Below are positions 10,818-22,015 of a DNA stretch of 64,000 bases, piece after piece (the stretch's first letter is position 1; each line of letters opens with the position of its first letter). A program made the translations under genes and the position numbers. Origin of the DNA: Ananas comosus (lineage: Eukaryota; Streptophyta; Magnoliopsida; Poales; Bromeliaceae); the NCBI RefSeq assembly GCF_001540865.1, contig NC_033635.1, forward strand, positions 6,378,678 to 6,442,677, read 5' to 3'. Under the pieces are notes generated by a model, which made no database searches, was not told the DNA's origin, and saw only the letters and a list, made by a program, of their open reading frames with translations.

Positions 10818-11491
10818 CTTTGACCCTTGCAGTTGATCGAACAGATCGTCATCCTTGGCAATGGATACTTGTTCTTAATCGTTACTTTGTTCAACTCGCG
10901 ATAATCCACGCAGAGTCGAAGTGTGCCATCCTTTTTCTTCACAAATAGCACCGGAGCTCCCCACGGGGACACGCTTGGCCTCACAAAGCCTTTATCGAGC
11001 AAGTCTTGTAGTTGGGCTTTTAGCTCCACTAACTCTACCGATGCCATTCTATACGGAGCCTTCGAAACTGGTTCCGCCCCGGGAATCAAGTCAATAACGA
11101 ACTTGACCTCCCGGTCCAGTGGCAATCCCGGTAACTCCGCCGGAAACACATCCGGATACTCGCACACTACCCGAATATTCTCTAACTCCGTGTACTCTTT
11201 CTGAGGGTCTACCATGGTTGCCAAATAGGTCTTACACCCTCCTTTGATCATCTTCTTCGCCCTCACCGACGATATGGTCGCCGCGAAGCGCTTGCTTTTG
11301 CATGCTTGGTACACCAATTCTTCTTGACTAGACTCACGAAAAATGATCACCTTGCTTTCACAATCTATGACCGCATAGTACTTGGAAAGCCAGTTGGTTC
11401 CCAAGATAACATCGAATCCCCACATCTGATCTAGACTAGCAGATCTATCGGCATAATCCAATCGCCTATTTGCACTGGACAAGCCAAACAC
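10775..11491 (-). pseudogene. Protease end and RT fingers of the minus Tekay element
   Basis: The C-terminal part of the protease domain ([18 protein letters not shown]) leads into the RT N-terminus ([76 protein letters not shown]). The frame then shifts near 10830, just before the palm. The start of the open frame is not a real start; it lies inside gag-pol. Confidence 0.87.
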
Positions 11492-11925
11492 TCCTCGTGC
11501 ACTCTGAACGAATGTTCCGGCGCATTAACCCACCAATAGTCATAACTATGCACTACTTTGATACCATGAGTTTTTGCAAAAGATGCACCAATGAACGAAT
11601 GTGATGCACCAGTATTGAATAAAGCTCTAGCTCTAGTGCCTTTAATCACAATTATACCTGCCACGACATTGTCAGGTGCTGCAGGCTGCTCCTCTACTCG
11701 AGCGGCAAAGACTCGGCCGCTAGGCGCTCTCGATCCCTCTGGCTGACGCGGTGATGACGCGCGCCCAACCGACATTGCTGGTGGCAACCCCGCAAGCTGT
11801 CTCGGGGTAGTCGGTGCTGACGCCACCGTCGGCGCAGACGACGTCCAGCTCGGGCACTCCCGGATAAGATGTCCTGGTTGGCCACACTTGAAACACTTGC
11901 CATCGCGCGACGGGCAAGTCGACAC
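11431..11925 (-). pseudogene. Gag zinc knuckle and aspartic protease, active-site Asp lost
   Basis: CFKCGQPGHLIREC (residues 11-24) is a CCHC knuckle that packages RNA. After a Pro/Ala/Ser-rich linker comes the retroviral-type protease block. Its catalytic triplet reads N-T-G at residues 104-106 ([10 protein letters not shown]), where the family has D-T-G; the codon at 11616-11614 is AAT, one G-to-A change from GAT. The protease would be inactive. The frame ends at a stop and continues in another frame. Confidence 0.85.
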
Positions 11926-12999
11926 TCGGTGCTCTCCGCCACTAATGACGCACCGAGATGGTCTCCAGTTCCTTGACTGCTGTCGGGGATACCGAGGGGG
12001 TTTCTTAGCATTTGGCCGGCCCGCGGCACCGCCCGCCGTTTGTTTCTTGCCTTTATCCTTGCTTTCGGCCGTAGCCTCCCGTTCCTCTCGTACATGGGTG
12101 CTACCGTGCTCCGCTCATAATGCTCTATCAAAGACCTCCACAAAGGTCGTCAACTTCAAAATCTGCACCTTCTCGTATATCCTCGGCTGGAGTCCTCGTA
12201 AGAACCAATCAGCCCGATCCCAATCATCTCGAACAATATCGGGAATGCAGTCGATAATGTGGGAGAATTCCTGCTCATATTCATCCACCGATCGATCACC
12301 TTGCCTCAGCTTGCGAAACTTCTCTTGTAGTCTCCGCTTTACTGTATCGGGGAAGTAGTTCGCGAACACCACCCTTTTGAACTCCTCCCAAAGCATAAGC
12401 GGAAGATCGGTAGGTCGATCCCGCTTGACTCACTTCCACCACACCATCGCCGCCTTCTTGAGACAATGGGTGGCGAGGTACACTTTATCCTTCTCCGAGG
12501 TATTTAGATCCTCGAAGAGCATTTCCATCGAGTCGATCCACGACTCCACGCCGCCGCCTCCACCAAACAGCCTTCGAAGGTAGGTGGGTCGAACTTCTTA
12601 AACTGTATGAGAGCCGCCAATGTGCGCTCCCGCTGAGCCTCTACCGCCGCACTATCGGGATTTGAGGTTCCCGATCCGACCGGCACTACCGTAACTGGCA
12701 CCGCAGCGACTGGCTCAGCCGCCGCCGCCACTCCCTCGGCCGCACTCAGCACGACCATAGGGGGCACAGGAGGCTCGGCGCCCACTTGAGCCTCCGCCTG
12801 TTGACGCTCCAAAGATTCCTGGAGCCGTTGAATCTGCTCCCCCTTGGCGTTGAATAGACTCCGCTTGTTGCCGCACTACGCCGATAAGCGCGGCCATCTG
12901 CTCCCTAAGCTCTCCGTCGCTACTCGCTCCAGATCGCTCGGGTGCCGCATTCGACTCCTCAGGCATCGACCTTGTCTGCGGTCGACCACGAGTTGCCAT
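11926..12999 (-). pseudogene. Gag of the minus Tekay element, multiply frameshifted
   Basis: The probable gag start is MATRGRPQTRSMPEESNAAP at 12999. An Ala/Gly/Pro-rich N-terminus is followed, in other frames, by the retrotransposon gag block (AALIQFKKFDPPTFEG; then WEEFKRVVFANYFPDTVKRR, LRQGDRSVDEYEQEFSHIID, and WFLRGLQPRIYEKVQILKLT). At least three frameshifts and one stop break it. The equivalent block in the plus-strand element (27280-28494) shows the same motif order. Confidence 0.82.
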
Positions 13000-13300
13000 T
13001 GCTTCCTGAAAAGAAGCAACTCACATTAGCTACATGACCAACATTACTCATCCATACCCAATTCGGCGAAAGCAACTTATGTATTCGTTCTCCCCAAGCA
13101 TTATGTCGTCGGCCGCCCGACACAAAACAAGGAGTAGGGAACGAACATCGATTCAAACTTAGCCTCTAATCACATTAGAGACATCCCAACTTGACCCAAT
13201 CACATGCTTTCGCTAACTTTAATTCCACGTCACTCACGTTTCCTAGATACTTAAGGTCTTCCAATCCTAAGGGTCTCTAGGTCCATTCCTATTCTTTCAC

Positions 13301-13316
13301 TTTGGCTCTAATACCA
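13301..13316 (-). other. Primer-binding site (initiator tRNA-Met type)
   Basis: On the minus strand TGGTATTAGAGCCAAA lies 7 nt after the LTR end. It matches the complement of the plant initiator tRNA-Met 3' end (TGGTATCAGAGC) with one mismatch (C to T). The 300 bp between here and the gag start is untranslated leader. Confidence 0.75.
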
Positions 13317-13832
13317 CAATATTTGTCACGCCCCGGGACCGATACCAATTTGGGCCGGCCCGGGCATGTCGAACAGACGCCGAACGGACAGAGTTTTCCC
13401 TGTCCGCCCAAGGCTCATCACCTGTACATTTTCAAGTAACGAAAAGCACTAGCGGAAATATATACAAACGGCTTACACGAGGGTAAGCAATAGCCATGAG
13501 TGAAAGAAAGGAAACTAAACATCTACACAAGTACTATGATTCTCTTTTGATCACATACATTGCATTTAACTTGTACATTCATAGTTCTTTACATACTATT
13601 CATCATTTCTTTTTACATCACTTTTACTCAAAATGAAACATTACATTCTCCTTGAAATAAATATCACATTCTTTTTTCTTTACATCTCACTTCATCACAT
13701 ACAAAAGATGAAGTAGGGGAATGCTACTACAAAATGTAAAACTCGACTTGGTAGTCACTGTCTATGGCGCGATACCTTTACCGCGGTCGCTCGCCGGCTC
13801 GCTCGGTCCCGGCTCTGTGGAAATAGTGGGGT

Positions 13833-13853
13833 AAGAACTACAACGAAGTTCCC
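13833..13853 (-). other. Conserved LTR hairpin (GAACT/AGTTC)
   Basis: Stem GAACT 13835-13839 pairs with AGTTC 13847-13851. It is 18 nt upstream (minus strand) of an acceptor-like CAG at 13817-13815 and about 510 bp from the LTR 3' end. Confidence 0.6.
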
Positions 13854-15762
13854 AATAGGTTTGGCTCCAATCTCACCGACTTTCCCACTATGACTAACTC
13901 AGGCATAATAGAAAGAATAAGCAAATAAGTAGCCAACTATACGAATGCAACTAATATGCCTGAACAATGCGATCAATAAAGATGCTCAATATAACTCATG
14001 AAGAATGCATGGTCTTTGTTCTTTGTTTTTTATTCTTTGTTCTTGTTCTTTCATTCAATCTCAAGGCTAACTCGGTGGTATCGCCTCATTAACTCATCAA
14101 CTCAAAATCCATGATCGCGGTCTCTCAGCTTCCTCCTGCTAGGACTGTCCTCTGAGTAACTCAACCCAGTGATGGCAAACTCCGGAGCGCATTGCCCGAG
14201 GGGGAGCGACCACCCTCGAGCAAGAACTTATAGCGAGTATGATCAATCCTTAACTCTAAGGATATTCAGTTCAATCTGTTCCTTAACTCTAAGAAATTTA
14301 TGCACAAATGACCCTTAGCTCTAAGGTTGAATGTCATTGTGTCAATCTCAAGTTCTTTGCATTCTCTATCTTCTACCATGTCATTACACTAACTCTAGTG
14401 TTCTTTACATTCTTTACTATCGTTCATATCATACATTAACTCAAGTATTCTTTGATGCCCCACATTTAATGCTATCTCTAGCCATTGTTCTTTATGCCAC
14501 ATTTTGTTGCTAACTCTAGCAATTGTCATTCTTTGATGCCTCACATTTGCTAACTCTAGCTTTTATCATTCTTTATACCACATTTTGTTCTCTTGATGCC
14601 ACACACTAGCTCTAGTGTTCTTTACGTCAATCTTTATGCTAACTCTAACTTTCATTCTCACATTTCATTGTCCTTATGTCATATGTCACTTGTTCTTTAA
14701 CTTCATTATACTCTTATCTCTTTTTACATGCACATATAGGGTTAATAAATTCTCATTGGTTCTCAACCATCTCATGATGCACTTGAACTTACAAAATGTA
14801 AACATTCACATATTTGTAATCTCATTACCCTAACCATGCATGCAACAATTATATACATATGCTCAAGAAGTGACACATTAGATATAAAGAAAATTCCAAC
14901 AAGTTTGGAGAGCACCACCCACCTCGTAGGCTTTCTTAGGTGCTACGGTGAATTTCTCAAAATTTTTAGACTCTTAGTTCGTCACCTGCGGCAAAATGAA
15001 GCCAAATTAGGCCTTTTTGCTCATAACTTTACATAGACTTTTCGTAACGTCAATCTGAGCACACCATCGCGTCGGAAATACCCCCAATTAGGTTTCTAGA
15101 GGGTCAATTTTACTTTGAAACCCTCACAAGAAAAAGTCCCAAATTTGGGTGCCATAGCTTCACATATACCAAATCTAGCGCTTTGATCTCTTAGAAAAGT
15201 AAAAGAAAGCTTCAAATCCTCTAAAGGTTTTATAAAAACTATTCTTAGCTCAATCCAAACTCTAGTTTGGATTCTACCATGAGAGAGGTTGAAGCTCACC
15301 TCTAAGCTTCACCACATATACCCAATCTATGGTTTTGATCTCTTAAGGAAGTAAAAGAAAGCTTCAAATACTCAAAAGGTTCTACCAAAACCATTTCTAG
15401 GTCATTTGGTTCTCATTCTAGGGTTTTACCATGAAAGGGATCAAAACTTACCTCAAAGCTTTCCTTTCTTTGTACTAGAGGTGAAGGAAAGGGAGTAACT
15501 TCACTCCTTCTTCTTCTTCTCCACCTTCTTTCTCTTTTTCTTCTTCTTCTTTTCCTTTCTTTTCCTTTCTTTCCCTTTCTTTCTTCTTCTCCTTCTTGTC
15601 TTCTAGCGAGAGAAAGAGAGGAGAGAGTATGTGAGAGGGAGAGAATGAGAGGAATATCCCATAACCCCTCATAACATAACCCACATAATGCATTTTTGCA
15701 AATAAACCCCTCAACTTTCACTTTATTAAACTGCCAGAACTGGGCAGTTTTCGTGCTCGGGG

Positions 15763-15986
15763 ACCGGTCTCCCCGACATGGCACCGGTCCCAGAGAGCTC
15801 TCCCCGCCGGCAGCCACGGCCCCCGCGCAATGCAACCGGTCTCTCCCAGAGGGACCGGTCTCTCGGGGACTTGTCTCTCCTCGCAGGGACCGGTTCCCGA
15901 GAGCTGATTTTCTGGGACTTAGCCGATTTCTTAGCTTTCTCATTTCTCACGCATTCAGGGACCGGTCTCTCCCACCAGGGACCGGT
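15763..15986 (-). promoter_or_regulatory. ACCGGT palindrome array (7 sites)
   Basis: Seven cores in the U3 part of the 5' LTR, some as near-perfect GGGACCGGTCCC palindromes. One repeat unit has decayed to GGGACTTGTCTC. This is the better preserved of the element's two arrays. Confidence 0.55.
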
Positions 15987-16685
15987 CCCCGAGAGCACAA
16001 AAGCTGCAGTTTGCAGATTTTTGATTATTTAGCTCTCGAAAACCTCCCACAATGCACTTTTACTTATTTTAACACCTTCGGACTTTCCGAAGGGTACCAA
16101 TCTCGCACTTTGGTCAACTTGACTAAAGCTCGATATTCATTTTTCAAATTTTCGGTATATTACATAAACACTTGCATATGGATATTAGGATAGGTGTCAT
16201 GCCCTCGCCCCGAGGCCACTACCAATTTGGTCCGGTTCGGGCGCGGCGGACGGACGCCGAACGGACAGCACCTTGCCTGTCCGCCCAAGGCCAAACAACC
16301 TGATCAAGTACAATTAAGCGCCCAGGAATTGCTTAAATAACATACATGATCAATACGATGCACACAAGTGTAATACAGCTAAGAGCAAGAACCATAAGTG
16401 ATATACAAGTGTATAAAGAGAGATAGTCTAACTATTACAACCATTCCATAGTTACATCATTTGATTACATTACATTTTTATCTTCCAAAATGTAAATACA
16501 TATTTTTCTCCAAAATACATCATAGCTCTCCAATGCCTATCCAAAATATACATCTTCTAGTACACGAAGGTACTCTATATGCAAAAAGGAAAGCTACTAA
16601 CTACTCACTTAGGGCGCTATGCTCTTGCCGCGATCCTCGCTCGGCTCGCCCCTGTATGTACCTGTACTCCAAAACCACATGAGGT

Positions 16686-16709
16686 GAGAACTATATAAAT
16701 ATAGTTCCC
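16686..16709 (-). other. Conserved LTR hairpin (GAACTATA/TATAGTTC)
   Basis: Perfect 8-bp stem 16688-16695 with 16700-16707, loop TAAA. Acceptor-like CAG at 16664-16662, 24 nt downstream on the minus strand. Confidence 0.65.
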
Positions 16710-18268
16710 AGTGGGTTCGGCCGCCGACGCCGCCGGTTTTCCCACTAGGTCTAAGCTGGCACAAATAGAGAGATAGATAGATATATAGAAAAATGAACTG
16801 CAACTACTCTATCATGCCATCAATGATAATAATGCATGCAACAACTACTATCATGCTAGTATTATGTCATGAGTATAAAAAGGTACATAGCAATGTAAAC
16901 TACAACATACACTATGTCTACTCAAGATAATGTTGCAAATCTACTATGCATTTCATGTTTATTACCCAATCTACTTGGCTAACTCGTAGGTTATGCCCAC
17001 GACTCACTCTCAATCTCATAGGTGAGGAGAAGCTGCACTCGCACACCGAGATCGTCTGCGGGACAACTATGTCTGCCCCTAGTGAAGTACTCCGGAGACT
17101 CGTGCCTTGGTGGAGCGACCACCGACAAGCAAAACAGACTAGTGAGAATGATCCAATCATCACAAGAAGATACCCTATCTACAAGGGTCAATGTGCCTCT
17201 GCTGTACAATATACAATGCATCCTAGATGCTGGGACCACTACTATCCCAAGAACCATGTCATGTTTACTACACTAGACTCGATGCCACTCGTTCAGTCGT
17301 TGTAGTAATATCTTCTAACTAGTCGATATGCCACTCGTTCAAGTTTAGTGTTTCTACTACACTAGTCAATGCCCCTCTACTAGGCTATGTCCAAGTTCAT
17401 CACTTTTGCCATTATAGGATTCTTTGTCTCAAGACCCAATCCTCATGCCTCCATAGTCCAAGTGTTAAGCCCATACCGCTACACTACTAAGTAACCATGC
17501 AAGGAATGGAAACATACTTCTACTAATCCTATAATGCACAATCAACATATGATGAATAAAATTAACTTAGATATAAAAGGAAACCCGGATCCTTCGGGAT
17601 GACACCCCCCACCTCTTGAGGGTATGGAGGCTCTAGAAATGCCCTCCAACGGGCGTTACGACGACTTCTCGGCCTCTTAGGTCGAAATGAAGCTTAGTTG
17701 GCCTTGTTTCGCCAATATCTTTTCACCCGTTTGACGAATGAAAAATCCGACTTCGCCCCCACGTTTAGGCATCTAGCAATTAGATTTACAAGGCCTCAAA
17801 TGAGATCAATCTCATGATTTACCAAAAAAACTATTTTGGAGCCCTAGGGTACACATCTTGCTATTTGCCATTTGGAACCCTAGCTCTAGCTTTAATACAC
17901 AAACAATGGTGCTAGAGGTCCATTTCACCCATTTTCCAAAGCTCAAAACCCAAAAACCCTAAGTTCCATAAGCTAGGGTTCAAGAGCTTATCTCTTGAAC
18001 TACTCCAATGGTGAGGAGAGGAAGAGGAAGATGCTCCAAGCCTCCTTGAGCTTGATCTTCTCCTCCTTCTTCTTCTCTTTTCTTCTTCTCCTTCTCTTTT
18101 CCTTCTAGAGAGAGAGAGGGAGCAAGAGAGTGTGAGAGAGGGAGAGAGAAATGAGAGGCTGAGGGAGAGAGAGGGCCCATATGCCTCTCTAATGTAACAA
18201 TATCCAGATTAGCCCCTCAACTTTTGTCTCCATGCACTGCCCTCACTGGGCATTCTGCGCCCAGAGGG

Positions 18269-18458
18269 ACCGGTCTCCCCGACCTAGGACCGGTCCCCGA
18301 GAGCCTCAGCCTGGGTCACGCGTTCGGGAACCGGTCCTTCCCTGAGAGACCGGTTCCCGGGAGACCGGTTCCCTCTTGAGAGACCGGTTCTCGAGAGCTG
18401 GGATTTCGGGACTTAGCCAATCTTGGCTTTTCTCGCTCGGTCACGTTCGGGGACCGGT
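18269..18458 (-). promoter_or_regulatory. ACCGGT palindrome array (7 sites)
   Basis: Seven cores, including the run GAGACCGGTTCCCGGG followed at once by another AGACCGGTTCCC. Nearby GATCGGTT (18472) looks like a decayed copy. Confidence 0.55.
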
Positions 18459-19033
18459 CTCTCCCTGCCAGGGATCGGTTGCCTCAAGAATCCCCGCAAC
18501 CACCAGCCGATGGGAACGGTCCCCGAGAGCAATTTTGCTCCTGTACAGGTTTTGCACTATTCGCTCTCGTGGACTCATTTTTAATGCACTTTTGGTGACT
18601 TTGACATCTTTGGCTTTTCCAAAACTCACCAACCCGACCCTTGGTCGATTCTGGATGAAGTCTAACTCTCGTATTTCGAGAATTTACTTCCTTACAATAG
18701 GTGGATTCCCGACTGAATAATAGCCCTAGTGGATAAGGTATCCTCGAGTTGAGAGGATTGGATCATACTCACTGTCTGTTCAGAGCTTGTGGTGGTCGCT
18801 CCACACAAGCGTGCGCTTTGAAGTTTGTCACACGAGGGATAGCCTTATAGGGTCCAACTGTAACATACCACATCCCTCGTAAGTCGTGCCGAGTTCCGTC
18901 GAAACGAGCAGAACACGGAATTGAACGAGTTACAGTGGACCCTAAGTGCATTGGAGTTCATAAATGGAGCAAAAAGGGACCCGGAGAGCAAATCTGGAAA
19001 TCTGGCTAAGTCCCAGATTTTGAGCTCTCGGGG

Positions 19034-19230
19034 ACCGGTCCCTGAAGGAGAGACCGGTCCCCGTACGCGTAGCCTGCCAGGAAATCCTGAGGCATCCGGT
19101 CCCTGGTGGTGAGACCGGTCCCTGACGGGCAGACCGGTCCCTCGCTGCGCAACAGCCGAAAAACTCGAAAATTTGGCTAAGTCCTGGAAAACCCCCGTTC
19201 GGGAACCGGTCCCTGGTCGGGGAGACCGGT
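19034..19230 (+). promoter_or_regulatory. ACCGGT palindrome array (6 sites)
   Basis: Six cores, in GGGACCGGTCCC / GAGACCGGTCCCC pairs, end about 75 bp upstream of the TATA-like box. One unit reads ATCCGGTCCC. Confidence 0.55.
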
Positions 19231-20822
19231 CCCCGAAGGCGAAAATTGCCCAGTCTGGGCAGATTGATGGGAAACAAGTGGAGGGGCTTATGTGCAATTG
19301 TTACAACACTATATGTGGCCCATCCCCTCTCTCCCACAGCCATTTCTCTCCTCCTCTCTCATTTTCTCTCTTTCTCTCTCTAGAACTCCTCTAGAACTTG
19401 GAGAAGAAGAAGAAGAGTTTGAGGAAGAAGGTGGATTTTGGTGCTTTGGAGATTCTAGGAGCTCTCCAACAAGAAGGATCTTGGTGGAGCTTGGACTAGA
19501 GGTGAGTTTTGTGAGGTTTCCCTCTAGGGTTTGGGTTTTAACTTAAGGAATTGGAGCTTTGTGCTCCTTAGAGGTATTAGAAGCTCTTTTGAGCCATGGA
19601 TACCATGGAACCCATGAGAGCTGAAGGTGCTCTCATGGTGAATCCTTGGAGATGATGTTTGGAGCCCTAGGGTTGGTACCAAAGGTCTAGAAACCTTACT
19701 AGGATGCTTCTTAGATGATCCTAAGCTATCCTTTGCTTAGGGTTGGGATCGATTCATGGGGAAACCCTAAATGGCAACATTAGGGCTTGAATTTGGGGTT
19801 TTTGCCCTAGGATTTTTCGGGGACAAATTGACCCTGTAGAAACCCAATTGGGGGTGCCCAAAACACGTCGGACAACTTCGTTTAATATTTCGAAAATGTT
19901 AGAGTATAGTTCATGTACAAAAAGGCCTAATATGGCACTATTTGATTATAGGGCGCGGAATCGGCTTTCGTAAAGTGCGGGGGCCTTAATATTCTACACC
20001 CACACGACTCACAGAGGTGGGGGGTGCACGCCGGAATCGTTGGATTCCCCTCTATGTCTATTTCTCTATTTTTGAGCATATATATATATATATATACCCA
20101 TTCATGCATAGTAGGGTAGCTACATGTGGAACTTGGTTTGATTTCATTTTTATGCTTCTAAAGTAGTTGAACGTAGAAGAATGATAGAACCAAAACGGAC
20201 ATGTGTGATTGGACCCTCGAGATGTGTGAACATAAGTATGGACTTGGACATTAGAAAACAAGGGTGTCATTGACATAGAAACAAGAATTGCATTGAGAGA
20301 TGAACCATTGAATATAGTTTAACCCACGTTGACATCGTCGAAGGTAAAGCCTTGAAAGTGACAAGAATAAATAGATAGAGACCTATCATAATATTGGCAT
20401 TGTGACTAATGGCTATGAGTCCTCAAGTTGAGGATTAGATCGATACTCACCTTTCGTCTTGGCTTGAGGGAGGTCGCTCCCCCTCGAGCGGTGCGCTCCG
20501 GAGTTGGTCACCACTGGGCGTGGTAAAGTCCCACCAGTTGACGGTCCCCAGGGAGGTTCGAGTCCCCCGTTATTAAGGGATTATGGGTTGTGAGTTATTG
20601 GGGTTAACAGAGTTAACCGGTAAGATTGGGTAAGAGCTAGAGTTTGATTATGATTGGAGCATGCATGCATTTCCATTTTCGCATTGAAATTGTATATCTA
20701 CTGACTTTTTCTTGCAGGCATAGTATTAGTTGCATTAGTAATGGTTACTTTTCTTCCTTTGAAATACTTATGCCTGGATAGACCTAGTGGGTAAGTCGGC
20801 GAGGTCGGATGCCGAGCCCACT

Positions 20823-20843
20823 GGGAACTTCGTTGTAGTTCTC
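20823..20843 (+). other. Conserved LTR hairpin (GAACT/AGTTC)
   Basis: GAACT 20825-20829 pairs with AGTTC 20837-20841; the outer GG/CTC extend it with one G-T pair. Acceptor-like CTACAG ends at 20861, 18 nt downstream. Confidence 0.6.
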
Positions 20844-21861
20844 ACACCACTAACCCTACAGGTCCTAGCACGAGCGGGGCGGCGGAGGACCGAGGCAAGG
20901 GTTTGGCGCCGTAGGTAGCGGCCACCGGGGACTTTATGCATTTTGTAGTCATTCCCTTTTGTTATACATGTATCAACTTTATTTTGTTGATTTAGGTATG
21001 TAAAGTGAAAACAATCATGTATTTGGTGGATGACTAAATGTAAAAAGATATGATGGTTGAATGGAATGTAATAGTTTTACATTAGCTTTGTTTACTTGAA
21101 TTTGGTTTAAATGAAATCAAATATCATGTGTAATCTATATTTAGCTTAGAGCTTTCGCTTCCGTTGTTGCTTGCCCTCGTGCAAGCCTTGTATTATATTT
21201 GCAATTCTCTTGTTAATTGCCTAATTATGTGTATTGTTAGAGCCTTGGGCGGACAGGGGAGGCTCTGTCCGTTCGGCGTCTGTTGACGTGACCCGAACCC
21301 GACCAAATTGGCGGGGATTGGGGCGTGACACCAACAGACGGGTTTGCTGAGCGAGTTGAGTCTCCTTACCCATAAGATGCATGTGAGTCGTGGGCGAACC
21401 TCAGGGTTGGCCAAGGATTGGTTAAGCCAAAAGAATTGATGAACAAGTAAATAGCATTACTTCTTGGACATAGTGGCATGTTAGTTGATTACCTATCACA
21501 TTGTGCATGCATACATTGTATATGATTTCGGCATAATAGCATAGCTTTCTTACTATATCGTTACTGTTTTTACATATCTATCTATCTATCTGCTTGTGCC
21601 TACTTGGACCTAGTAGGGAGATCGGGGGAGTCGGCGGCCGAACCCACTGGGAACTATGGACTATTGTGACGCACTAGACCTTGCAAATTGTGGGGTTTGA
21701 GTGATTGGTTGTGTTCTGAGCTTTTCCAGATTTTCTGGTGGGTCGTTGAAAGTGTTCCGACCTATGGTTCGAGTCCCGAGAATTGTGGTTTAAACCTGTG
21801 TACCAAAATCTAAAAAGTTAGATTTTTGGTCAGCCTTCGGGTAGCCTTCGGCAGGCTGTGT

Positions 21862-22015
21862 ACCGGTACGGGCTTGGTGGCTGTACCGGTATGGGGTTGA
21901 TGGCTGTACCGGTACAGGCCCGCATACCGGTACACAGACGGCTTTTCGGCCAAACCCGAGGCTCGGGTTTGCATTTTCGTGGGTGGTGTACCGGTACACA
22001 ATTTCGTGTACCGGT
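21862..22015 (+). promoter_or_regulatory. TGTACCGGTACA palindrome array (6 sites)
   Basis: Group B array: six ACCGGT cores, three as the full GTACCGGTAC dyad. It ends about 55 bp before a TATA-like ACATATATATTACACC (about 22071). Each full dyad also holds two GTAC cores, the sequence recognised by plant SBP-box factors; whether they bind here is unknown. Confidence 0.6.

Larger units (their letters stand above)
6222..16164 (-). mobile_element. Degenerate Tekay/Del-type Ty3-gypsy retrotransposon (minus strand)
   Basis: Read on the minus strand: 5' LTR 16164-13324, primer site 13316-13301, gag and pol from about 12999 down to 8240, polypurine tract at 8243-8229, and a 3' LTR 8228-6222. Pol order is protease, RT, RNase H, integrase, C-terminal chromodomain-like tail, as in Ty3/gypsy; the tail wording (YVKVQWSNHAVRE) points to Tekay. 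Several frameshifts, stops and active-site changes make it non-autonomous. The 3' LTR lacks about its last 800 bp, so no target duplication can be checked. Confidence 0.88.
13324..16164 (-). repeat. 5' LTR of the minus-strand Tekay element (2841 bp)
   Basis: Bounded by TGTCACGCCC at 13324 and TATATTACA at 16164, i.e. TGTAATATA...GGGGCGTGACA on the coding strand. It carries, in transcription order, the ACCGGT array, a CTT-rich leader, the CTCCGGAG module (about 14172-14214), the hairpin at 13833-13853, an acceptor-like CAG at 13817-13815, and a CGGACAG/CTGTCCG hairpin at 13385-13406. Confidence 0.9.
16195..18696 (-). mobile_element. Solo LTR (2502 bp) with ATAGG target duplication
   Basis: TGTCATGCCCTCG at 16195 and TTCCTTACA at 18696 form TG...CA ends. 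The 5 bp before (16190-16194) and after (18697-18701) are both ATAGG. No internal gypsy sequence remains, so this is a solo LTR left by recombination between two LTRs. Contains a group A ACCGGT array, the CTCCGGAG module (17082-17122), the hairpin at 16686-16709 and a CGGACAG/CTGTCCG hairpin at 16262-16283. Confidence 0.92.
18859..21330 (+). mobile_element. Solo LTR (2472 bp) with CCAAC target duplication
   Basis: Starts TGTAACATACCACATCCC and ends GGGGCGTGACA. Flanks CCAAC (18854-18858) and CCAAC (21331-21335) are identical, showing a complete insertion. Contains the group A array, TATA-like ACACTATATG (about 19305), donor-like AG/GTGAGT at 19502, the CTCCGGAG module (20468-20503), the hairpin 20823-20843, acceptor-like CAG ending 20861, and a GGACAG/CTGTCC hairpin (21251-21270). 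Confidence 0.93.
18702..21664 (+). mobile_element. Plus-strand LTR fragment, split by a solo LTR
   Basis: Outer pieces 18702-18858 and 21331-21664 read continuously once the insert 18859-21330 is removed. They hold the GGTCGCTCC module (18793) and CCCACTGGGAACTATGGA (21643-21660), where the conserved hairpin begins. The hairpin is cut by the Tekay insertion at 21665. Also contains an (ATCT)n run near 21574. Confidence 0.7.

Noticed and set aside
13320..21330. Centromeric or satellite array
   Set aside because: The repeats are LTRs of different families with TG/CA ends and target duplications, not a head-to-tail satellite.
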